Source: JADJDM01 sp044352985
GTDB taxonomy: Bacteria; Bacteroidota; Bacteroidia; B-17B0; Aurantibacillaceae
Assembly: GCA_044352985.1 (NCBI GenBank)
Contig: JBILCU010000007.1
Location: forward strand, 134,524-198,523
Direction of reading: 5' to 3'
Length of the DNA stretch: 64,000 bases
Positions 1 through 7,600 of the stretch are shown in pieces. Position numbers and translations under genes: made by a program. Every line of letters begins with the position of its first letter. Within the stretch, counting starts at the first letter, position 1. The notes under the pieces were generated by a model. It did not search any database and was not told the origin of the DNA. It worked only from the letters and a program-made list of their open reading frames with translations.

Positions 1-110
1 TAGTTGAAACAAAGGATAATTATTATAAAGTGCTTTCTTGGTCGAGTGTAGATAACAAAGCAAAATTTAAAGAAGATTTTAGAAAAATTCTTTACAGTGT
101 TAGGGATTAA
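1..110 (+). CDS. C-terminal end of an unidentified protein (5' truncated)
   Basis: An open frame enters from the left edge (first full codon at position 3) and ends with TAA at 108-110. It encodes about 35 residues, ending in a charged and aromatic tail (KFKEDFRKILYSVRD). Its codon use and composition resemble those of neighbouring real genes, and the AT-rich non-coding stretch starts right after the stop, so it is probably the end of a real gene. The fragment is too short to name; no domain is recognisable. Confidence 0.55.
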   Translation, partial: VETKDNYYKVLSWSSVDNKAKFKEDFRKILYSVRD

Positions 111-461
111 TTTTTGTTTTAATAATATTTAGTTTATTCTAATAATCAATAAATTTTAATAAGTTAATTTTAAGTTTAAATTTTTAAAAAATATAAATAG
201 AATTAACTATGAATAAATCTAAATCTTTATATTATCAATTATTTTTAATATTACCCGAGCGTGTGCCACGAACAAACGCGGTGCCGATTTGGGTGAATGC
301 TTTTTTTAGGGCAGCCAGGTGGAATGGCTGACCGTAAAGAAAAAAGCAGAGAGTGAGAGCAATCGTTTGTTCTTGATTTTTTTGGCTACTTTTTTTGATC
401 AAGCAAAAAAAGTAGGAAATAATTAAATATTACTTTTTAAGTAAGTTCTATATACTAATCC
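111..461. other. Intergenic region upstream of radA with an atypical patch
   Basis: This 351-base stretch has no convincing gene. Positions 111-247 are plain AT-rich spacer. Positions 248-420 are clearly richer in G and C and contain two inverted repeats: CAGCCA/TGGCTG around 312-330 and a longer one at 386-415. No match to the TAnnTTTG promoter element was found just before radA. The patch looks like a dispersed repeat or a decayed element rather than ordinary spacer. Confidence 0.5.
386..415. repeat. Perfect 11-bp inverted repeat (hairpin) upstream of radA
   Basis: The left arm CTACTTTTTTT (386-396) and the right arm AAAAAAAGTAG (405-415) are perfectly complementary around an 8-nt loop, GATCAAGC. 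On either strand the stem contains a T run, so it could terminate transcription of the upstream gene, although that gene stops about 275 nt earlier. The surrounding segment has a different composition from the spacer, so a dispersed repeat element is an alternative. Confidence 0.55.
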
Positions 462-1844
462 ATGTCAAAAACAAAAACAACTTTTTTCTGTCAAAATTGT
501 GGCAGTCAATCACCAAAATGGGTTGGTAAATGCCCAAATTGTGGCGAATGGAATACTTTCGTAGAAGAAGTTGTGCAGAAGGAAAATAAAAACAGTAAGC
601 TGCAATTGTTTTCTTCTGTAAAAAGTGGCGCCAAGGAAAGTAATAAACCTGTTTTATTACATGATATTGGCTCTGCTGAATACCCACGTATTGCAGTGCC
701 AGGTAAAGAATTAACACGTGTGTTGGGTGGCGGAATAGTTCCCGGCAGCATGGTATTATTTGGTGGAGAGCCGGGAATTGGTAAATCAACCTTAATGTTA
801 CAATTGGCACTTCGTTTAAAAAATTTAAAAGTGCTTTATGTAAGTGGTGAAGAGAGTGAACAGCAAATTAAAATGCGCGCAGATCGCATCGGTATTACAA
901 CTAATTCCTGTTTCATTTTGCAGGAAACCTGCACTCAACAAATCTTCCATCAGATTGGTGAAATACAGCCACAGTTAGTGATTATTGATTCCATACAAAC
1001 CATTTATACCAATTATATTGATAGTAGCCCTGGAAGTGTAAGTCAGGTGCGAGAGTGTGCTGCTGAATTTTTAAGATTTGCCAAGGAAACCAACACGCCG
1101 GTTTTTTTAATTGGTCACATCACCAAAGAAGGCAGTTTAGCCGGACCAAAAGTATTGGAACATATGGTGGATACTGTGTTGCAATTTGAAGGCGATAGAA
1201 ATCATATTTACCGATTGTTGCGTTCAACTAAAAACCGTTTTGGAAGCACGAATGAACTGGGAATATATGAAATGCAAGGAGAGGGTTTGAAAGAAGTAAA
1301 CAACCCTTCAGAAATATTAATTACACAACGCAACCAACCGGCGAGCGGTGTTGCCATTGCTGCTAGTTTAGAGGGTAACCGACCTTTGCTGATTGAAACC
1401 CAAGCGCTGGTAAGTACAGCGGCTTATGGAACCCCTCAGCGCTCATCAACCGGATTCGACATCAGAAGATTATCCATGTTGCTAGCAGTGTTAGAAAAAC
1501 GTTGTGGATTCCGATTGGGAGTAAAAGATGTTTTTTTAAATATTGCCGGGGGTTTAAAAATTGAAGACACTGGAGTAGATATGGCTTTAGTTTGCGCCAT
1601 ACTTTCTTCTAACGAAGATTTGTTTATCCCTCAAAATTATTGTTTTGCAGGCGAAGTAGGACTTACAGGAGAAATACGTCCTGTAAGTAAAATTGATCAA
1701 CGTATTGCAGAGGCGGAGAAACTGGGCTTTTCTAAAATTTTTGTTTCCTCTTACAATATGAAGGGGTTGGAAAATAGAAAGTGGGCAATAGAAATCATTA
1801 GTGTTACAAAAATTGAAGAAGTACTTTCCTTGATTTTTGGTTGA
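462..1844 (+). CDS. radA: DNA repair protein RadA
   Basis: RadA is a RecA-related ATPase that drives branch migration of recombination intermediates in the cytoplasm. The 460-residue length is normal for the family. An N-terminal zinc finger is formed by Cys10, Cys13, Cys24 and Cys27. Walker A (GGEPGIGKST) lies at residues 101-110, and the RadA signature KNRFGS lies at about 257-262. A C-terminal Lon-protease-like domain follows, containing GFDIRRLSMLLAVL and GEVGLTGEIRPV. The ATG at 462 places the zinc finger at the expected distance from the N-terminus. The gene converges on paaD with only 3 nt between the stop codons, so no terminator separates them. Confidence 0.97.
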   Translation: MSKTKTTFFCQNCGSQSPKWVGKCPNCGEWNTFVEEVVQKENKNSKLQLFSSVKSGAKESNKPVLLHDIGSAEYPRIAVPGKELTRVLGGGIVPGSMVLFGGEPGIGKSTLMLQLALRLKNLKVLYVSGEESEQQIKMRADRIGITTNSCFILQETCTQQIFHQIGEIQPQLVIIDSIQTIYTNYIDSSPGSVSQVRECAAEFLRFAKETNTPVFLIGHITKEGSLAGPKVLEHMVDTVLQFEGDRNHIYRLLRSTKNRFGSTNELGIYEMQGEGLKEVNNPSEILITQRNQPASGVAIAASLEGNRPLLIETQALVSTAAYGTPQRSSTGFDIRRLSMLLAVLEKRCGFRLGVKDVFLNIAGGLKIEDTGVDMALVCAILSSNEDLFIPQNYCFAGEVGLTGEIRPVSKIDQRIAEAEKLGFSKIFVSSYNMKGLENRKWAIEIISVTKIEEVLSLIFG

Positions 1845-1847
1845 AAA

Positions 1848-2348
1848 TCAAATACACTTAAAATAATCGAAAGGTTCAAGGCAGTCGCTGCATTTATATA
1901 ATGCTTTGCAAGCAGTGCTACCAAATTGGCTAACAAGCTGAGTTGATGTGGAACTACACCTTGGGCATTTTACAATTCGTTCTTTTCCCAATAACACACC
2001 TTTATCAATAGAGCTGTGTTCGGGAGGAGCAATGCCATAGTTATTAAGTTTTACTTTTGCTTCCTGAGTAATCCAATCAGTTGTCCAAGGTGGGTTATAA
2101 ACGGTATTTATTTTAATTTCAGAAAAACCTGCTTCATTTAATTGTTTCCGAATATCATCTTCCATTTGTTTCATGGCGGGACAACCGGAGTAGGTGGGAG
2201 TGATGGTAATTTCTACAGAAGATTTATTATTTAATTTTACTGAACGAATTACCCCTAATTCAACAATATCAATAACCGGAATCTCCGGATCGGGAATTTG
2301 GCGCATTAATTCCCAAATCTGTTCTTCATTCAAAATAGTATCGCCCAT
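1848..2348 (-). CDS. paaD: Phenylacetyl-CoA epoxidase maturation subunit PaaD (PaaJ)
   Basis: This is the MIP18/DUF59-family subunit of the phenylacetyl-CoA 1,2-epoxidase system, thought to help assemble or mature the complex. The N-terminal DUF59 domain includes DPEIPVIDIVELGVIRSV and TPTYSGCPAMKQMEDDI. The C-terminus has a zinc-ribbon-like cysteine set (KCPRCS, then ACKALYKCSDC), typical of PaaD. The 166-residue length fits the family. It is the last gene of the paaABC-peptide-paaD operon on the minus strand and starts 3 nt after the stop of the 33-residue peptide gene. The reductase gene paaE, often part of such operons, is not present here. Confidence 0.93.
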   Translation of the reverse strand: MGDTILNEEQIWELMRQIPDPEIPVIDIVELGVIRSVKLNNKSSVEITITPTYSGCPAMKQMEDDIRKQLNEAGFSEIKINTVYNPPWTTDWITQEAKVKLNNYGIAPPEHSSIDKGVLLGKERIVKCPRCSSTSTQLVSQFGSTACKALYKCSDCLEPFDYFKCI

Positions 2349-2351
2349 AAA

Positions 2352-2453
2352 TTATAAAATAAAAATTGCAGCAAAAACCATAATGATGATAATGATTAAG
2401 TACTGCCAAATATCAACGAAATAAGGAGAATATTTTTTCCAGAAATTAATCAT
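2352..2453 (-). CDS. 33-residue single-span membrane peptide inside the paa operon
   Basis: Read on the minus strand, ATG at 2453-2451 opens a 33-codon frame that stops with TAA at 2354-2352. The product begins MINFWKKYSPYF, with two lysines near the N-terminus. It then has a tryptophan/tyrosine interface (DIWQY) followed by an unbroken hydrophobic stretch rich in Ile, Val, Ala and Phe to the C-terminus: one predicted membrane span. It sits 12 nt after the paaC stop and 3 nt before the paaD start, so it fills the gap between two operon genes exactly. Its function is unknown. Fit to the operon spacing and the coherent membrane-peptide pattern support a real gene; there is no homology evidence. 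Confidence 0.6.
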   Translation of the reverse strand: MINFWKKYSPYFVDIWQYLIIIIIMVFAAIFIL

Positions 2454-2465
2454 GATTAATTTCGT

Positions 2466-3224
2466 TTACCATCTAGCATTTGGTATCATGCGTTGCATGT
2501 ATTGCATTTCGGCTAAAATGAAACCTAGGTGCTCAGAATGTTTTCCTGTTCTGCTGCCGGTTTGCATATAAGGAATAAGTGGTGTTGATATAGTTGCTTC
2601 GTTCAAAATTTTAAACACATCTTTTTCCCACAACTCTTTAATCTTTGATAAGTCGACAGCAATACCTTCTTTTAAAAGAACTTCATCCACTTCGTTCATT
2701 TCAAATAACTCGCCTGTAAAACGCCACAACTCATCAACTGCATCTTGTAAACGTTTTTTACTCTCATCAGTTCCATTTCCGAAACGCAACATCCAAGATG
2801 CTGAATGACGTTGATGGTAAGCGATTTCCTTTATTGATTTTTGAGCAATGGCAGATAATGTTTCGTCTTTGCTTGAGCTTAATGCGGAGTAAAAATGAAA
2901 ATCGAACACATCAATGAAAAACTGACGAGCAATTGTTTTTGCGTAATCGCCGTTTGGCTGCTCAACTATTAATGTATTGTAAAATTCTCGCTCTGTTCTC
3001 GTATACGCTAAATCATCTTCCGTTCTACCTTTTCCCTCAACACTTGCTGCATAATCGTATAGTGAACGAGACTGGCCTAAAATATCAAGCGCAATGTTTG
3101 TCAATGCCAAATCTTCTTCTAAAAATGGACCATGTCCAGTCCACTCTGCAAGGCGCTGAGAAAGGATTAAGCCATTATCAGCAAGACGAAGTGTGTAATT
3201 AAAAAGTGCCTCTTGTTTGTTCAT
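2466..3224 (-). CDS. paaC: Phenylacetyl-CoA epoxidase structural subunit PaaC
   Basis: PaaC is the ferritin-like structural partner of PaaA in the phenylacetyl-CoA 1,2-epoxidase, and forms the PaaAC core. The 252 residues are almost all helical. Family features include LTNIALDILGQSRSLYDYAA near residues 42-61, the helix KEIAYHQRHSASWMLRFG, and the downstream segment DELWRFTGELFE. The gene lies 23 nt downstream of paaB on the same strand and belongs to the operon reading paaA to paaD. Confidence 0.95.
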   Translation of the reverse strand: MNKQEALFNYTLRLADNGLILSQRLAEWTGHGPFLEEDLALTNIALDILGQSRSLYDYAASVEGKGRTEDDLAYTRTEREFYNTLIVEQPNGDYAKTIARQFFIDVFDFHFYSALSSSKDETLSAIAQKSIKEIAYHQRHSASWMLRFGNGTDESKKRLQDAVDELWRFTGELFEMNEVDEVLLKEGIAVDLSKIKELWEKDVFKILNEATISTPLIPYMQTGSRTGKHSEHLGFILAEMQYMQRMIPNARW

Positions 3225-3247
3225 ATGCTAATTTTGAATGAATGAAA

Positions 3248-3541
3248 TTACAAGTGTTTAACACCTTCCGGAATTTGATAAAAAGTTGGATGACGATACA
3301 CCTTATCGTTTGCAGGTTCAAAAAATGAACCTATATCTTCAGGTGTGCTAGATACAATTGCACTTGATGGAACAACCCATAAAGCACTTCCTTCGCCTCT
3401 GCGCGTATATAAATCGCGTGCGTTTTGTAATGCCATTTCCTTGTCAAATGCGTGTAAACTTCCGCAATGCACAAATGGTTGACCTGATTTTCTCTGAACA
3501 AATACTTCCCACAGTGCTCCCTGAGAATCTTTAATACTCAT
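3248..3541 (-). CDS. paaB: Phenylacetyl-CoA epoxidase subunit PaaB
   Basis: PaaB is the small subunit that bridges PaaAC heterodimers in the epoxidase complex. The 97-residue length is typical. The family pattern is visible: WEVFVQRKSGQPFVHCGSLH at the N-terminus, then DKEMALQNARDLYTRRGEG, then LWVVPSSAI. It is the second gene of the operon, 25 nt downstream of paaA. Confidence 0.95.
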   Translation of the reverse strand: MSIKDSQGALWEVFVQRKSGQPFVHCGSLHAFDKEMALQNARDLYTRRGEGSALWVVPSSAIVSSTPEDIGSFFEPANDKVYRHPTFYQIPEGVKHL

Positions 3542-3566
3542 GATTTATTAGTTTTAAGAAATTATT

Positions 3567-4508
3567 TTATGCCGCAGACATTACTTCGTTTTTCTTATCT
3601 GCATAAGCTTTTGCAGCTGCTCTTACCCATTCCCCTTTATTGTGTGCATTTAATCGCGCAGCAACACGTTCTTTATTACAAGGACCAAATCCACTAATTA
3701 CAGCATTGAATTCATTCCAATCAGGCTCACCAAAATCGTAACCTTTTTTCTCTTCATTCCATTTTAGTTTTGGATCTGGGATAGTTAAACCAAGATATTC
3801 AGCCTGAGGAACCGTTTGGTTTACGAAACGCTGGCGTAACTGATCATTGCTTTCGCGCTTGATTTTCCATTTAATTGCATTTGCAGAATTTGGTGATTTA
3901 TCATCGGTAGGGCCGAACATCATCAATGAAGGCCACCACCATCGATTAAGCGCATCCTGTGCCATTTTGCGTTGTTCATCATTTCCAAAGGCTAATCTGC
4001 AAACGCTTTCGTATCCCTGACGCTGATGAAAACTTTCTTCCTTACAAATGCGAATCATTGCTCTGCTGTAAGGGCCATATGATGTACGTTGCAACATTAC
4101 TTGATTCATTATGGCAGCGCCATCAACTAACCAGCCAACCATTCCAATATCTGCCCATGTTAATGTTGGGTAATTAAATATTGAAGAATACTTTGCTTTT
4201 CCTGTATGTAAGGCATCTAGTAATTCTTCTCTTGATGCACCTAGCGTTTCTGCTGCTGTGTAAAGGTATAAACCATGTCCGCCTTCGTCCTGAACTTTAG
4301 CCATTAAAACTAACTTTGCACGTAGGCTTGGCGCGCGCGTTATCCAATTACCTTCTGGTAACATACCCACAATTTCAGAATGCGCATGTTGAGAAATTTG
4401 ACGAATCAAATGCTTTCTGTAATTATCCGGCATCCAATCTTTGGGTTCTATCATTTCGTTTTTTTCCAACTTGGAATCAAACCATTTTTCAAAATCAAAA
4501 TTTTCCAT
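3567..4508 (-). CDS. paaA: Phenylacetyl-CoA epoxidase catalytic subunit PaaA
   Basis: PaaA is the di-iron oxygenase subunit that adds one oxygen atom to the aromatic ring of phenylacetyl-CoA, giving the 1,2-epoxide. The 313-residue length is normal. Iron-ligand helices are visible: VQDEGGHGLYLY (EGGH) and ICKEESFHQRQGYE (EESFH). The substrate and partner segment NRWWWPSLMMFGP is also typical. It is the first gene of the operon; a good promoter match lies 20-51 nt upstream. Downstream pathway genes (paaZ, paaF, paaH, paaJ thiolase) and the ligase paaK are not in the window; a PaaG homologue is at 55.1 kb. Confidence 0.97.
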   Translation of the reverse strand: MENFDFEKWFDSKLEKNEMIEPKDWMPDNYRKHLIRQISQHAHSEIVGMLPEGNWITRAPSLRAKLVLMAKVQDEGGHGLYLYTAAETLGASREELLDALHTGKAKYSSIFNYPTLTWADIGMVGWLVDGAAIMNQVMLQRTSYGPYSRAMIRICKEESFHQRQGYESVCRLAFGNDEQRKMAQDALNRWWWPSLMMFGPTDDKSPNSANAIKWKIKRESNDQLRQRFVNQTVPQAEYLGLTIPDPKLKWNEEKKGYDFGEPDWNEFNAVISGFGPCNKERVAARLNAHNKGEWVRAAAKAYADKKNEVMSAA

Positions 4509-4527
4509 GATTTATTGCTTATACCTA

Positions 4528-4559
4528 CAAATATAAAATTAAACAAATGCAATATCAAA
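4528..4559 (-). promoter_or_regulatory. Predicted paa operon promoter
   Basis: On the minus strand, TTTG (complement of 4556-4559) is followed after 20 nt by TATATTTG (complement of 4528-4535). This fits the Bacteroidota housekeeping promoter (TTTG, about 19-20 nt, TAnnTTTG). Transcription would begin near 4521-4523, about a dozen bases before the paaA ATG at 4508. No operator palindrome for a PaaR/PaaX-type repressor is obvious. Confidence 0.6.
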
Positions 4560-4678
4560 ATAAAACAAACGATATTTTAATAAAGTTGATGATAATCATT
4601 GACAAGATGATAAAAAACTGACAAAAGTTTTAATATTCATTTAATTTTAATTTATTTGTTATTCATTAAATATTAATC

Positions 4679-7600
4679 ATGAAAAAAATTCTACTTATTA
4701 ATCTTCTTTTTATTGGTTCATTTTTGTTTGCCCAATTAAATAATTCTACCATTATTAATAAGCTTAGATGCGGTACTGATGATATTCATCGAGAGTTATT
4801 AAATACTGATCCATTAATTCGTGAGGCACAGGATTATTTTGAAAATGTTATAATGCCTATTGCGAAAAATAATGCAAACAGACAATTGAATGTGATTTAT
4901 CAAGTTCCTGTTGTTGTTCACGTTGTACATAAAGGCGAAGCAGTAGGCACAGGAAGTAATATTTCTGATGCAGATGTTAAACTGGGGATTAAATATTTAA
5001 ATAATTTCTGGAGAAAAATTGCTGGAACTTTTGGTGCTGGTGGTGGAGTTGACATGCAGATTGAATTTGCTTTGGCTGTAAGAGATCCAAATGGTAATTG
5101 CACTAATGGTATAGTTAGAAAAGATTTAAGCGCCAATACCGCATATGTTTCATCAGGCGTAAAATTAAGTTCAACAACAGGAATAACTGATGCAACATTA
5201 AAATCAAGTAGCAGATGGAATCCGCTTAATTATTACAATGTTTATGTGGTTGACGAGATTGATAATAAAAAATGCGGAGATGCAAATGGCTGGACAGCAG
5301 GCTATGCCTATTTTGCGTCATCACATGGAAATACAACAGATGGCGCAGTAATGTTGAATTGTTCCTATCTAGATGCAACAGATGTAACGTTTGCTCATGA
5401 AATGGGACACGCGTTTAACTTGTATCACACTTTTGAAGGAGACAGAGATACCAATGCAGATGGAACTTATGAGTCTTGTCCAACAAATTCTGCAGGTACA
5501 GCTTGCGGATCAGGAGTTGGAGATTGTTGTGCAGATATTCCGGCTCATGTAAGAACAATTGATATTCCAAATCTTTATACTGATTGTGGAAATACAACTT
5601 CAAATACTTGTGTTGCAGGAACAACACATCAAGATCATATGCTCAATTATATGGATTATACAGGTTGTGCAAATGAGTTTACAGCTAATCAGCAAACCAG
5701 AGCTGCGGCTGCATTAACTGGTCAGCGCAGTTCTTTTTTACAATCGAATGGCAATCAAAGTTTAGTGCCTCCTGCCGCTGCAACTGTAGATTTTAGTGCA
5801 TCAAGTAATGTTGCTTGTTTAGGTAGTACAATTAGTTTTACTGATAATTCTGCTTGTACACCCAATTCATATACCAACAATGGCTTTCCCGGGATTACAT
5901 TTTCTTGGACATTTACAAATAATGCCGGAACAACATTAACTTCTAACTTACAAAACCCTGTAATTACTTTTAACACAGCAGGTACTTATGATGTTACATT
6001 AACCATAACAAATGCAAGTGGTACAAGAAATCTAACAAGAGCTGGATATATTCGTGTTGCTGCAGCTCCTGTTACTGCCTGTACACCAACTTCAACAAAT
6101 GTTGGTGGGTTTGCGCAAACTATATATAACGTAAAATTGAATACCATCAATAAAACTACGAGTCAGTTTACAAACGTTGCTTACTCAAATTTTGCCTGTA
6201 CAGATAATACTGTACTTACCGATGGTCAAACGTATGTGATTTCTGTTTCAGGAAATGCAGGTTATACACCTGCTCCTCAGCCTGAAGTATTTGAAGTGAG
6301 AATAGATTACAATAACAATGGTAGTTTTCTGGATGTTGGAGAATTGGTGCATTCCGGTTCAATAACTGCCGGTACAATGAATACATTAACCGCAAATATT
6401 ACTATTCCAACAACAGCAGTTAGAAATACTTTATTAAGAATGCGTGTAATTGGAGAATATGGCACCATTACAACTAATGAAAGAAATTGTAATGCATCTA
6501 CTGATCGCTTTGAAATTGGTGATGTAGAAGATTATGGCGTTTACATTATTAGTACATGTACCCCACCAACCATAACTGGAACAATTTCAGCATGTGTTGG
6601 TGTTACATCACAATTAACTGGTAGCGGAACTGCAGCTACATCAAATGCTTGGACTTCTTCTGCACCTAATGTGGCAACAGTTTCAGCAACTGGGTTGGTA
6701 ACTGCACTAACTGTAGGAACAACAACTATCACCTACTTAAATAATGCAGGTTGCTCTACAACAGCAACATTTACTGTTTCAGCAGGCCCTACAATAACAG
6801 GAACACTTTCGGCGTGTATTGGTGCAACATCTCAATTAACGGGAAGTGGAACAGCTGCTACATCAAATGCGTGGACATCCTCTTCGCCAAACGTTGCAAC
6901 AGTTTCAACCACAGGTTTAGTAACTGCAGTAGCAGCAGGAACAACAACAATTACTTATTTGAATAATGCAGGTTGTTCTTCTACAGCAACTTTTACAGTA
7001 AGTGCAAATCCAACAATCACAGGTACATTATCTGCTTGTATTGGAGGCAGTTCATTATTAACTGGAAGTGGAACACCAGGCACTAACGCTTGGACTTCTT
7101 CTGCCACAACTATTGCAACAGTTTCAGCATCGGGAACTGTGCTTGCTGTTGCTGCTGGGACTACTATTATTACTTATAGAAACAGTGCAGGATGTACAAC
7201 AACTGCTACATTTACAGTAACAGCAGGACCAACCATTACAGGAACACTTTCAGCATGCGTTGGAGCAACATCTCAATTAACAGGAAGCGGAACAGCTGCA
7301 ACTACAGGCCCATGGACTTCTTCTGCAACAAGTATTGCAACAGTTTCTTCAACAGGGTTGGTTACTGCTGTTGCTGCTGGTACAGCAATCATAACCTATA
7401 AAAACAATGCTGGTTGTACAACTACAGCAACATTTACTGTTTCAGCAGGTCCTACAATAACAGGAATACTTTCAGCGTGTATTGGTGCAACATCTCAATT
7501 AACGGGAAGTGGAATAGCAGCCACATCAAATGCTTGGACATCCTCTACGCCAAACGTTGCAACTGTTTCAACCGCAGGTTTAGTAACTGCAGTAGCAGCA

